Of a DNA stretch of 35,180 nucleotides, positions 14,537 through 25,600 are shown piece by piece. Made by a program: the position numbers and the translations under genes. Under the pieces are notes generated by a model. It was not told the DNA's origin. It saw only the letters and a list, made by a program, of their open reading frames with translations, and did no database searches. The stretch's first letter is position 1. Each line of letters starts with the position of its first letter. The stretch comes from an uncultured Bacteroidales bacterium. Lineage in GTDB: Bacteria; Bacteroidota; Bacteroidia; Bacteroidales; Bacteroidaceae. The DNA is taken from positions 1-35,180 of the forward strand of contig CADCCR010000004.1 in the NCBI GenBank assembly GCA_902799985.1, in the 5' to 3' direction.

Positions 14537-17500
14537 ATGAAAAAAATCTTCTCATTCCTAATGCTGCTTCTCGCGTGCGCGAGCTTGCATGCACAGAGTT
14601 GGGCAGCTCCAGGCGAGGGAGCGTACAACAGCGAGACGGTGGTCTATGCCACTCTCACGACGAACCTCAACGCTTCTCCCCGTTCGCTAGTTGTCGCTGC
14701 ATTTATCGACGATGATTGCCGCGCTTCCGTCATCCCCAGCTACACACCGAAACAAACGTACCTCTACGAAATCCGAGTTCAGGGTGACCGCGATGACGAT
14801 AATGGCAAGCCCATTACGTTCAAGGTTTACGATCCTACAACGGGCAACGAGTACGTTCTCACCTGCGCTCAGGCCATCACCTTCAACAACGCTACCTACG
14901 GCTATCCCTCTGGTAGTGTTGAGCTGACGCTGACGGCTGCCACTTCCTACACGCTTAACTTCACCGAAGCTGAGGTGGGAAAGGACTATGATGTCGCTTC
15001 ATACCTCACCGTGGAGCCTCAAGGTGCAGCCATCCCTGAGAATGTTACGTGGAGCATCAGTCTCGTTAATGACCCGAATGGTGACCCCAGCTCCTATGCA
15101 TCCCTCAAGGGAACCACTCTGCAGGGTATTGCTCCTTACATGAATGGCATTAACCTTACCCTCAGCGTACCTGATCCTACAGGCGCTCCTGGCGTAACGC
15201 TGGCATCTTCAGTATTCAATGTCGTTCAGTACGCAACGGCCATCAACCTTCTGAAGGAAGAGGTGACCGTCAACAGGGAATCCCTCACGCTGTCTGGCTT
15301 CATGAGTGCTGGTGTATCTTACGCTGTGGAGCCCAGCACCACCACGGATAACGTGCTGTGGGAAACTGATGATGCATCCATCCTGGAATGGAACCAACGT
15401 GGCTACTTCATTCCCATCCAGGCTGGTACAGCTCACATGCGTCCTTACATTATTAAGAAAGATGGTACCAAACTCGTGCCTGCCGACGAGAAGTGGATTA
15501 CGGTGACAGTTGTTGTTCCCGTGACAAGCATCAAGATAGACTACAGCAAGTACAACGAACAGTTCAAGGCTAACGTTGGCGACACCCACCTCTACGAGCG
15601 CTTGGCCAACATCATTAACATCACTCCCGCTGACGCTACCGACAAGAGCTTCACGATTTCCGTGGAGAATGAGTCGCCTGTTTCATTGATAGGTGCTACA
15701 ACCTTGACGGCAGCTAGTGTAGGCTCAGCTTTCGTTACTGTGATGGCTAATGGTGCAGACCCCCAGAACCCTGTATCAGAGCGTGTGCAGATTGATGTCG
15801 TAGATCCCACGACCACTGCCAACATCGCTTCGAACCAGATTGTTGTCGCCCTGACCGATGGTAACCCGCAGGACATTTCAACCGAAGTTCAGAATAATGT
15901 TACTTTGGCCACCGCTGGCGGTTCTCTCGTTTCGGAAGTGGACGGAACAGTTGAACTCAACGGTAGATCCGTCACATGTTCTCCGGCTCCTGGCCTTGAT
16001 CTGGGAGGCATCACTGGTGTCTTCACCGCTGTGGCCGAGGGTACAACGACCGTCAACATCAACCTGCGCTGGCCGAACTACGATACTTGGGGCGTAACGA
16101 CTGACGAACTCCAGTACAATTCAAATCAGTATTCGTTCAGCATCGTGGTTACCAATAGTCTGACCCTGACTCACTTCGATGTAGCCATAGCAAATCCTGT
16201 AGCTGGCCAGGGTGGTTCCATCATCCTCACCCCGCAGCCCGCAGGTGCCACCTTCGATATCAACGAACTTCGTGTTGACATCAACAACGGTCTTGCAGGT
16301 TCTTGGGCAAACACGCTCACCTCTTCTTTCAACTCTGCAACAGATACCGAGATTGTCTATGATTTCACTTCTACGATACCTGGTCAAGTCAATGTTTCCG
16401 TCATGAATTCTGCAGGCGTTCCCATTCCTTTGAACGATCCGGGCTCGCCCGTCGGAAACTCGTTCACCGGCTTCGAAGTCGGCTGGCCGTTCGAACTCTC
16501 TACTGGCTGGCAGTGGCGCAGCAATCCCTGCGGCTTCATTCCTGCCAATGAACTTGCTACATATTATGGCGATGGCGACCTGATTGAAATCCGCACCAAC
16601 AACAGCCTGCTCTACAACGACCCCGAATGGGGCTTCTATGGAACCCTCACCTCTACTCCTGGTATCCTGCAGGGTCAGTGCTATAAGGTTAACATGAAGT
16701 CTGCTCGCTACACCGTCCTCATGGGCAGCAGCGTGACAGACGAAGCTACACAGGTGGCAGGCACTGTCAATATGACCAATGATACCTACACTGTTACTCT
16801 GAAACCCGGATGGAACTGGGTGGGCAGCCCCTACCTCTTCGACCGCGAGCTTAGCAACGTCTTCAACGGACAGACAGCCAACCTGTCGGGTGCTGTCATC
16901 ATCGGCAAGACTGGTTCGGCCGAGCTGAGCTCTACCACTGGCCTATGGACAGGTAACCTCACAGCTTTGATGGCTGGTGAAGGCTACATCATCAAGAATC
17001 CCGGCAATTCAAATATCGAACTCACCTTCCCCAACGAACGTGCTTGGGAACCTGCCAATGAAGGTAACGGCGCTGGCGTCAAGGGATGGAATATGGCTCA
17101 TAGCGTATGGGAGTATGACCACACACGTTTCATGAACAACATGACGATGGTGGCTGAACTGGAAGGCATTGATCAGCCCGAGCAGTACAGCATCGGTGCC
17201 TTTGTTGGCGACGAGTGCCGTGGCGAAGGTGTCATCATCGACGGCAAGGCCTTCATCACCGTTCACTGCGACGCTGGTGAATATGTCACCTTCCAGCTCT
17301 ACAACACCTGCACAGGCGAGTACTCCCTCGTTGACGAAGGCATGAAGGCTCAGACACGTGTAGGTTCGCTGAAGACTCCGTTCCGCATGCATGCCAACAT
17401 CGCTGACGGCATCAGCAACATCGCCGGCGAAGCAGACGCAACAGAGACCTACGACCTCAGCGGTCGTCGCACCAGCAGTCAGCAGCATGGAGTCGCTCTC

Positions 17501-17545
17501 CGTCGCATGACCAATGGCACAGTCCGCAAGGTTGTTGTCAAGTAA
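14537..17545 (+). CDS. Secreted Ig-like protein with duplicated terminal domains and sorting-type C-terminus
   Basis: A predicted exported surface protein of 1002 residues. The signal peptide is MKKIFSFLMLLLACASLHAQ. An N-terminal domain (about 28-120) reads LVVAAFIDDDCRA, then GKPITFKVYDPTTGNEYVL. A related domain occurs near the C-terminus (about 862-935): SIGAFVGDECRGEGV, FITVHCDAGEYVTFQLYNTCTGEYSL. Between them are Ig-like beta domains (about 135-640) and a Trp-rich domain (648-835) with GWQWRSNP and LKPGWNWVGSPYLF. The protein ends in YDLSGRR, then GTVRKVVVK, a layout like type IX secretion sorting domains. It is the first gene of the plus-strand cluster and has its own promoter and a strong terminator after it. 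Exact function is unknown. It could be a surface-attached partner of the giant protein. Confidence 0.85.
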   Translation: MKKIFSFLMLLLACASLHAQSWAAPGEGAYNSETVVYATLTTNLNASPRSLVVAAFIDDDCRASVIPSYTPKQTYLYEIRVQGDRDDDNGKPITFKVYDPTTGNEYVLTCAQAITFNNATYGYPSGSVELTLTAATSYTLNFTEAEVGKDYDVASYLTVEPQGAAIPENVTWSISLVNDPNGDPSSYASLKGTTLQGIAPYMNGINLTLSVPDPTGAPGVTLASSVFNVVQYATAINLLKEEVTVNRESLTLSGFMSAGVSYAVEPSTTTDNVLWETDDASILEWNQRGYFIPIQAGTAHMRPYIIKKDGTKLVPADEKWITVTVVVPVTSIKIDYSKYNEQFKANVGDTHLYERLANIINITPADATDKSFTISVENESPVSLIGATTLTAASVGSAFVTVMANGADPQNPVSERVQIDVVDPTTTANIASNQIVVALTDGNPQDISTEVQNNVTLATAGGSLVSEVDGTVELNGRSVTCSPAPGLDLGGITGVFTAVAEGTTTVNINLRWPNYDTWGVTTDELQYNSNQYSFSIVVTNSLTLTHFDVAIANPVAGQGGSIILTPQPAGATFDINELRVDINNGLAGSWANTLTSSFNSATDTEIVYDFTSTIPGQVNVSVMNSAGVPIPLNDPGSPVGNSFTGFEVGWPFELSTGWQWRSNPCGFIPANELATYYGDGDLIEIRTNNSLLYNDPEWGFYGTLTSTPGILQGQCYKVNMKSARYTVLMGSSVTDEATQVAGTVNMTNDTYTVTLKPGWNWVGSPYLFDRELSNVFNGQTANLSGAVIIGKTGSAELSSTTGLWTGNLTALMAGEGYIIKNPGNSNIELTFPNERAWEPANEGNGAGVKGWNMAHSVWEYDHTRFMNNMTMVAELEGIDQPEQYSIGAFVGDECRGEGVIIDGKAFITVHCDAGEYVTFQLYNTCTGEYSLVDEGMKAQTRVGSLKTPFRMHANIADGISNIAGEADATETYDLSGRRTSSQQHGVALRRMTNGTVRKVVVK

Positions 17546-17557
17546 ACCCTGAACGAA

Positions 17558-17602
17558 GTGAGGCTGGCGGGACCTCCGCGTCCCGCCAACCTCACTCCTT
17601 TT
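17558..17602 (+). terminator. Intrinsic terminator between the Ig-like gene and the barrel gene
   Basis: GTGAGG-CT-GGCGGGAC (17558 on) pairs with GTCCCGCC-AA-CCTCAC (to 17595) around a 6-base loop, followed by TCCTTTT. It is a classic rho-independent terminator 12 bases after the stop codon. Confidence 0.88.
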
Positions 17603-17673
17603 ACACATTATATAATTAAATACATTATATATAATATAACGCGCACTTGCGCAGATAACGACACCCTGGCATA
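17603..17673. other. AT-rich spacer with GCGC-acTT-GCGC mini-palindrome
   Basis: The 71 bases after the terminator are almost only A and T up to about 17638, then contain GCGCACTTGCGC before the barrel gene's ATG. I see no clean TTTG-N19-21-TAnnTTTG promoter here. The downstream genes may therefore depend on read-through or on a promoter I cannot recognise. Confidence 0.4.
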
Positions 17674-19464
17674 ATGAGTAGACACCTTTACAGAACATAT
17701 CTGATGGTACTCCTGATGCTCTCCGCCCTGCCTGCAGACATGGCGGCGCAGTCTTTGTCGCTCAATACCATCTCCACTATTGCCAAGAGCGACCCTCTCA
17801 TCATTACGGGTGCCGTAGGTACGCAGAACACGTACCGCTATTCCTCGGCGGGCAATGGCTATGCCCAGCCCATGAGCAACAGCGTATATGCTAACCTGAA
17901 CATCAGCGTTTATGGTATTTCCATGCCATTTGCCCTCTACTTCACTAATGATGGTTTGGACTGGAACTTCCCTCATCTGGCCTTCCGCCTTACACCTGCC
18001 TATCGCAACTGGCGCGGCCACTTCGGCCAAAGTACAATGGCCTTTAGTCCCTATGTCATGAACACCTCGTTCAATGGCATCGGACTGGAATATAATTCCG
18101 AAAAGATTCGTGCAGGAGCCTTCTATGGCATTCTGCGCAATGCTGTTAACGACGACCCCACAGACCCCTTTGCCCGCAGACCGCAGTACAAGCGTGTGGG
18201 TTGGGGCTTCAAAGCAGGCTACGGCTCTGGCCGTAACTATATCGACCTCTACTTGCTTCGTGCATACGACCGCCCCAATTCCCTTGACGAATCGTGGCGA
18301 CGCTATGTCAGTCCGCAGGAGAATGTTGTTGTCGGTCTGAGAGGAGCATTGGCTCCCACGCGCTGGCTCTCCTTCAGCGGCAACGCTGCTGTCAGCGTCT
18401 TCTCAACAGACACCGAGGCTCCGAAAATAGACTCTCTGGCCAAAGGCTTCAATAAAATCATGGACCTGCGTTATTCTTCGCTGGCCCGTTTCGCAGGTGA
18501 TGTCAACGTCAACCTCTCCTTCCCTGGCATCTCCTCCTCCATTACTTACCGCATTGTCCAACCAGACTACACTTCCCTGGGCACATATTATATGGCCAAC
18601 AACTACCATAGCCTGGGCATCAACCTGAATACAATGCTTTTCCGCAAGGTGGCTATCTCTGGTAATTTCTCTGGTCAGTCAGACAACTTGACAAACAGAC
18701 AGATGTACACCACCCGTGGCTACATCTATTCGGCCACTGCTTCTACGCGAATAGGACAACATTTCAATATATCTGCCGGCTATAACGGCTATACCCAGAC
18801 CCAGACCGACGGTACGGTGGCCGTCAACGATACCACCCGCGTACACAGACGTACATCCAGTATCACGGTTACACCCTCCTATATGACCGACAACGAGTTG
18901 CTGGGACATGCTGTATTCCTTTCGTTCAATCGCACCAGCAACAAGGACCTGAATCGCTTTGCCACTGGCCAGAGCGATGTTACGACCCTTGCCATCGGTG
19001 CCAACTACACCATGAGCGTCAAGCCCTGGTCCACTGACTTCGGCATCTCTCTCAGCAGTCAGCGCTCCAAGGGCTACAAGACAAAGTACATCAGCCGCAT
19101 CGGAACCTTCACCACCGGTCACACCTTCTTCGAAGAGAACCCACTCAACGTCTCTGGTTCTATTTCTGTAATATATAATGAAGTGGAACGGCAGAGCAAG
19201 AGCCTGAACATCGGTGGCGACGTGACTGCCTCGTACACCTTAAAACAGTATCATGTCTTCTCTGCTTCGGCTTCGTTCTATAAATATGGCGACGTGAATC
19301 CCTCTAAGTTGCGCAGCAGTTTGGACAGGACAGACATTACAGTCAGTCTCAACTACGCCTACACCTTCAGCCTCTTCGCCATCAAGAACAAGGAAAATCG
19401 CGGAATCTTCAAGAAGAAGTGGATGCAGAGGATTGCAAAGATTTCTGAAGGATTCTCGGAATAA
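17674..19464 (+). CDS. Predicted outer-membrane beta-barrel protein
   Basis: 596 residues with signal peptide MSRHLYRTYLMVLLMLSALPADMAAQ. The mature protein is a long series of alternating hydrophobic/polar strands rich in Tyr, Ser, Asn and Gly. Examples are YANLNISVYGISMPFALYF, AGAFYGILRN, ISGNFSGQSDN and ITVSLNYAYTFSLFAI, with turns of D, N and G. That is the look of a large outer-membrane barrel. I do not recognise a TonB box, plug domain or the PorP/SprF signature. It ends with a basic tail (IFKKKWMQRIAKISEGFSE) rather than a terminal aromatic residue, so the last strand is internal. It lies 48 bases before the giant gene on the same strand, so a role in exporting, anchoring or assembling the giant protein is plausible by analogy with SprF beside SprB. 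This is inference. Confidence 0.75.
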   Translation: MSRHLYRTYLMVLLMLSALPADMAAQSLSLNTISTIAKSDPLIITGAVGTQNTYRYSSAGNGYAQPMSNSVYANLNISVYGISMPFALYFTNDGLDWNFPHLAFRLTPAYRNWRGHFGQSTMAFSPYVMNTSFNGIGLEYNSEKIRAGAFYGILRNAVNDDPTDPFARRPQYKRVGWGFKAGYGSGRNYIDLYLLRAYDRPNSLDESWRRYVSPQENVVVGLRGALAPTRWLSFSGNAAVSVFSTDTEAPKIDSLAKGFNKIMDLRYSSLARFAGDVNVNLSFPGISSSITYRIVQPDYTSLGTYYMANNYHSLGINLNTMLFRKVAISGNFSGQSDNLTNRQMYTTRGYIYSATASTRIGQHFNISAGYNGYTQTQTDGTVAVNDTTRVHRRTSSITVTPSYMTDNELLGHAVFLSFNRTSNKDLNRFATGQSDVTTLAIGANYTMSVKPWSTDFGISLSSQRSKGYKTKYISRIGTFTTGHTFFEENPLNVSGSISVIYNEVERQSKSLNIGGDVTASYTLKQYHVFSASASFYKYGDVNPSKLRSSLDRTDITVSLNYAYTFSLFAIKNKENRGIFKKKWMQRIAKISEGFSE

Positions 19465-19506
19465 AGATGATTATTGAAAGTAGAAACATAGAACATAAAA
19501 TATTAT

Positions 19507-19632
19507 AAGGTCATGATAGCCCATCACTCTTATAACCTCCATATTTCTCATAAGTTCCATGAGGCCAATATGCTTCGTAAGCCCCATATGGTCAGTGAAA
19601 CCCATGAGACCCCTAAGGCTCATAAGTCTCTC
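19507..19632. repeat. CATAAG/CCCAT repeat array over the start of the giant gene
   Basis: Degenerate units such as TATAAGGTCATGA, TCATAAGTTCCATGAGG, CGTAAGCCCCATATGG and GCTCATAAGTCTC recur through this stretch. They read in frame as His/Lys/Ser-rich residues (ISHKFHEA, RKPHMVSE, AHKSLR). The units resemble the element at 6067-6100. Confidence 0.65.
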
Positions 19633-22600
19633 AGAACGCTCTGCGTCCTGTTTCTCCTGTTCTTTGCCTCAACGTTCAGCATTCAGTTGCCGACGCTCAA
19701 TTCACTGTTTCCTACTTTCAGCCTCCAAGTTGGTGCCCTGCATGCTCAGGACATCACAGTGACGGTCACACCCACGCAGCCCATCCTGCCTCCGCAAGTG
19801 ATGCTCTACATCACTGAGCCCGCCAATTACTTCAATGTCACCCTTACCAACACAGGCAAAGACGATGCCAATGTCTACCTCGTCATGCAGGTGGAGCAGG
19901 TGACTCCCTCCAGTGGCCTCAGTCTGAGCACTCCTCCCCGTCGTCAGCCCAAGTTGCCTATCGTAGTGAGCGCGGGAAGCACCCGTATTCTTGCCCCTGT
20001 TGAAATCCGCAGTCTGTTCAATCATATTCCCTTGAATGAAATCACGGCTCCCGAGGGCCTCTTCGACAACTATGCGAATGGTTCCTTCGGTCTGCTGCCC
20101 GAGGGACAATATGAGTTGCACATGACGGCTTACCGTTGGGACCCCACGTTGCCGTCCCCAGTCGTTGCCAGTTCGCCTTCCAGCGGCGTAGCAATGTTCA
20201 GCGTCTGCTATAATGCCCAGGCACCGCAGTTCCTGACACCCATGGCCGCTAACAACGAGCTGCTGAGCGTGGCAGAAGTCAATCCTCTCACGCCCGAGTT
20301 CACTTGGACAGCACCCGTCGTGGCCTGCAATCCAGGTGTCTTGCAGTACACCTATTCATTCCGCGTCGTGCAAGTGCTGCCCGGACAGATGCCCGACCAG
20401 TCCATGGACCATAACCCCGTCGTTTATCAGTCCAACAACCTCAGCACGCCGATGTGCATGATACCCCAACCTGTCATTAAGCAAATGACGGAGGGTGCCA
20501 CATATGCTGCACAGGTCACTGCCAGCACGACCAATGTCAACCGCACGATGCTTAACTATGTTAACATCGCCAATGAAGGAAAGAGCACCTATAAGCTCTT
20601 CCGTCTGAATAACACGGTTGCTCCCGTCAATCCCATTATCGACGACGGTGATGGAGACGATGACGGGAAAGACGATACACCCATCGTTCCCGAGGACGAA
20701 AGCGAAATCAATATTGCCTTTGGCGACACCAAAACCAGCGACCTCATAGAAGACTCGCTCTATACATTCAGCAATCCTATCATCCGCGAACCAAAATTCC
20801 TGGACGAGAACGGTGCACGCAAGCGTTTCATGGAAGCTGACCTTGAAGTGTCATGGGATGCTTCGACCTTCATGGGCGGCGAAGGCCATCAGAGCGATAC
20901 CATTGAGATAGAGTATGAATTGCAGTTCTTCGACAATAAGAAATACACCGAAATGGAAGAGGTCCTGGAACAGGAACCCTTCTACACAATCAAGACAAAA
21001 GAACTGAAGCACACCATCACGTGGGACGATATCAAGGACGATGTAGAGGCTGGCGACTACATGTTGCTGCGCATCCTTCCCGTTGTCAAGAAAGGACATT
21101 CCGTTGGCTTCACAGGAAATGACAACGTAGTGGACTTTGCCCTCGCCCAGCGCCTGAGCCAACAATATTTCCAGTGCGAAGCGCAAGTCGAAATCAATGA
21201 CAAGACACCTACCACTAAGGATGCCTCCGAGTTCAAGGGCAAGGTGGTGGCCATTGGCGAGTATAACCTTACTGTTGATGAAATAAAGGGAAGCGGCGAC
21301 AGCGGCTTCTCAGGAACAGGTCGTGTGGAGTGGAATCCCTTCGGTTCCAAGATTATGGTCTGTGTGAAGTTTGACAAACTGATGATCAATAGTGAGGATA
21401 TCGTATATGAGGGTGTCTGCGAAACCGTGGCTGCGCCTGAGATGCTGAGCAGCATGGAGGTCGTTGACAAACTCTTCAGCACATGGGGGTTGGACAACCT
21501 TATCAGTGATACAGGCATTCCTTTTGCCAACGAGTTGCAGAACAAGGCCACGGCCGAAGTCAAGAGCCTGGCTGAGAGAATAGACCTGGGCACTTATTAC
21601 AAGAAGCTGCAGGATGGCAAGGACCTCTACAACCTCCTTACCACCGGCTCGATGGACAAACTCTATTTCCCTGTCCGCTTCCCGAAGGATATCTTGCCCG
21701 ATGACTTCAATGCCGTTGACATTCAGATTGTCGACATGAAGTTCTCGCCGACCTATGCTACCATGAATGTTCTCGGCCAGGCTACATTGCCTGAATGTGA
21801 CGTCCTGAAGAGCAAGATTCTTATCTTCGGTGCACCGCGTCTCTGTATTTCTCCAGACTCCTTCCTGCCAGAGGGTGGACAGATAGCCCTGCTTGGTGAC
21901 TTCACACTCGCTCCTTCTCCCGACATTGAGATGACCTTCAAGGCTCCGAAGGACGTTTTAGAGCCAAAGGACGGTTGCTACATTTCCTGGAAGACAGTGC
22001 AGGACACGACTAAGCTGGAACTCCTTGGTGTGGACATCGACATGAAGATTGAAGGCATCGTCAAGGATGACCACGGCAAGGCCACCGACGAGCGACCCAT
22101 CATCAACCTCAAGGCTTCTGTCGGCAGTTGGGATGACCTCCTCGTGGACCGCGTCAGCATCGAGGACTTCCAAGTCAAGGATCTCCCAGGTTGGACGTTC
22201 AAGGCCACCGACATCGTCTATGACCACAGTCGCACCCGCAATTCCGAACACATGGGTGAGTTCCCCCACGACTATGACAAGGAAAAGGCAGGCATGAAGA
22301 TTAACGGTGTCCTCGATGATTTGTACTGGGAAGGTCTGCACATCGGCACCGTTGGCGTCGGCTTCCCCAAGTCCTTGGAATTGGGCGATGTCGGTGATGG
22401 TAGTGACAGGCGTCTGTGGATAGAAGCCAAGGAGATGTATTGGGACCAGAGTGGTGTCACCGTGAAGCTCTCTGCCGAAAATGTCTTTGCTGCCAAGGAA
22501 GGAACCCTCGGCGGATGGGGCATCAGCCTCGATGAAGCTCATGTTCAGATTATCCAGAACGACTTCGACAATGCCGGTTTCTCCGGACAAATCAATATCC

Positions 22601-25600
22601 CAATCCTCAAGTCAGCCAAGAAGGACGACGACAAAGGCGGAAACGAACGCTTTGGCAATGTTAATTACTCCTGTCGGATTCGCAATCTGACCTCACCCGA
22701 GAAGCGGAATAAAGGTGAACGTTCGCGCTACTCCTATATCTTCCTGACGGAGCAGGTGGAGGAGCTCGATTTCAGTTTCCTTGTAGCCACGGCCAAGTTC
22801 GACACGTTGCAGACCTACTTCCTCGTAGAAGCATACGACGATGAGAAGGTCGAGGACAAAATCAACACCCAGGTGGAACTCTGTTTGGGTGGCGAGATTG
22901 GCATCGGACTTGTGGATGACGCCAACGAATGGCTTAAAGAGAAGACTTCGTCTCTGCCCTTGGAGCTGAAGATTCCCGACATTCACTTTACCAAGATGCG
23001 CCTCTCCAATGTGAAGCGCAACGAATGGACATCGAATGATAAGCGTGTAAAGGACAAACGGAAAGCACGCGAGGAACAGGAAGATAAGATTCATAATGCT
23101 GCCTTGAAAATCCTCATGGAGAGTGAAGAGATGAACATTGGCACCGCAGAGGAGCCCTTCTACTTCGACCTCGGCGAATGGTCTCTGGCTTCTGCAAAGA
23201 AATATCTTGGTCCCTTCAGCTTCAATCTGGACAAGTTCTCCCCCAACTACACCGATGGCAAGGTCACGCTTGAACTGGGTGGCTCCGTGGGTCTTGTAGA
23301 AGACAAGATTAACGTAGGCGCTGCCGTTGTCATCTCTGCCAAAGTTAATACAGAAGGCGACATCAAGGACTGGTCCATCGACGATGGTGATGTGCAGTTC
23401 AAGAAGCTCTCTCTCGACCTGGACTTCACAGCCATCCATCTGAAAGGCGAACTCGAGGCCAGCGAAAAACCCGACAAGGGCTATAGCGGCACCCTCGACA
23501 TCGGCATCACCGGCTTCTTCAACCTCGACTGCAAGGGCGGTTACTACGAGCACAAGAAGGCCGAGGATGACAACAATGACACAAACTACTCCTGGGGCTA
23601 CTTCATGGCTGATTTGGAATCGGCTGTCTTGCGCTTCGACCCCATCGTCATCGATCGTATCTCCGGAGGCTTCTTCTTCAACTGCCGGCCCACCAAGGGT
23701 ACCAAGAAGTTCAACGGCACACCTGAGGCGCAGAATGGAGTAATCGGTATAGCCTTCGGCCTCGGCATATCTTCTTCTGCAGGCAAGGAGACTATGAATG
23801 CCGACCTCGACATGCTCGTAGTCTATGACTCTACGAACGACTGCTTCTCCACCTTCATGCTCAATGGTAATTTGCAGGCAGTGGGTGGACTCGTCAAGGC
23901 CGATTGCTCTCTTATCTATGAGAATGAGAAAAACAATGCAGGCAAAACGCGGAACCGATACCTCTGCATGAACCTTACCGTGGAGGCTGGGGCGGATTCC
24001 AAGGCACTCCTCGAGAAGGTCACCAAGGCCAACGATGCCCTCGAGGCTCTGCAGAACAAGATGAACGAATTCCAGGCAAGTCTGGATCCGAAAGAACTCT
24101 ATCAGAAGGTACTGAACCCCGAATCGGGTCTCAACCGTATCTCTGGCGACTACAAGAAGAACAAAGACGGTGAAGCCCCGGACAAAGACGAGACCGAGCT
24201 TACCGCTGAAGAGAAGAAAGAACAAGAGAAGAAGAAGGGTGAAGCCCTGAAGACAAAGATTACCCTTGAGCTCAAGGTTACATGGGTCAAGGACGGTACA
24301 ACATACGATCCTCCGAAATGGCATCTCTATGTTGGCGAACCCACCAAGGACAAGCGTTGTTTCTTCCAGTTCCTGAAATATGATGGTTCCATTGTCAAGG
24401 TCGATATCGGTGCCGATGCCTACCTCTGCATTGGCAACGAGCTGCCCAATGGCGGTGTGCTGCCTCCGATACCTCCCACGATTTCCGAATTCCTCAGTGG
24501 TCACGATAGTAAGACCACCGATATGGGTGCCGACTTGAACAAAGCCGAGCGCAGCCGCAAGGCAGCTGCCAAGAAGCTGCTCGACCCAGACTCCTGCGAA
24601 GGTGGCATCATGGTCGGTGCCAGTGCCTGGGGTAAAATAGATATAGACCTCGGACTCCTGTACGGTGGCATCGAAGCTATCGCCGGTTTCGACGCATCCC
24701 TCGTCCACTATGGCAACAACGCCTTCTGCGTCAACTCCGGTTCAGCTATGGGCTACAAGGGTTGGTACGCTATGGGTCAGCTCTATGCTTACCTCGCCGC
24801 CCACTTTGGCATCCACATCCATATCGGCGCGCTCATCAATGAGAAGATTGAAATCTTCAACGCAGGCATTGGCGGTGTCCTGGAATTAGGTCTGCCCAAC
24901 CCGACATGGGTGGAAGGTCAGGCACGCATCAAGATTAGTCTCCTTGGCGGCCTCTGCAAGATTAACAAGAAGTTCGAATTCTCAGCAGGCAACCACTGCG
25001 TACCGTTCAAGGGCAATGCTCTCGACGGCTTCGAGTTGTTCCAGGGTGTCAGCCACGGTTCGGACAGCCTTGAGCAGGCTCTCTTCGATCCCACCTTTGC
25101 CGTTTCCCTCAACGAAGCCAAGAACATGACCTTCACTACTCAGTCCTCCATCGGCTCACATTATCGTCTGCTCGACCCCTCATGGGAGAGTGAGCTGCAA
25201 GATAAGGAAGAGACTACCGAGGATGAGATAGAGAAGAGCATGGCTCTGAACGCCAGCCGCACCTACGTCTTTGACATCAATCAGGACAAAGACCAGAATG
25301 GCAATAAGATGGGTGTGCGCCTCTTCGACCTCGGAGAAGGCCCTACATTTTATATGAGTGAAGATTTCAGGAAGATGTACGGTTCGTGGCGGCCCATCGA
25401 AGCGATGAAGAAAAACTCCGATAGTCCGACTCTCGAACCATATAATAACGATATGGCTAAATGGGCGGCCCAGAATCTGACAGATCGTAGTCTAACTGTT
25501 GGCGAGACCAGCGTGAAGATGAGTAGTTCCGACATCAATAGCGGCCCCATCAGCCTCACGAACAAGAAGGGCAATCTTGTCGGAGGACGTTCCATTTATC

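Noticed and set aside
17674..19464. PorP/SprF-type secretion membrane protein or TonB-dependent receptor
   Set aside because: At 596 residues it is about twice the PorP/SprF size and lacks their N-terminal signature. No plug domain or TonB box is visible, so only 'outer-membrane barrel' is claimed.
22693..24708. Open frame of 671 codons on the minus strand, antisense to the giant gene
   Set aside because: It mirrors the codon structure of the giant gene, has no signal, recognisable domain or promoter, and its translation is compositionally odd. It is a shadow of the coding strand.
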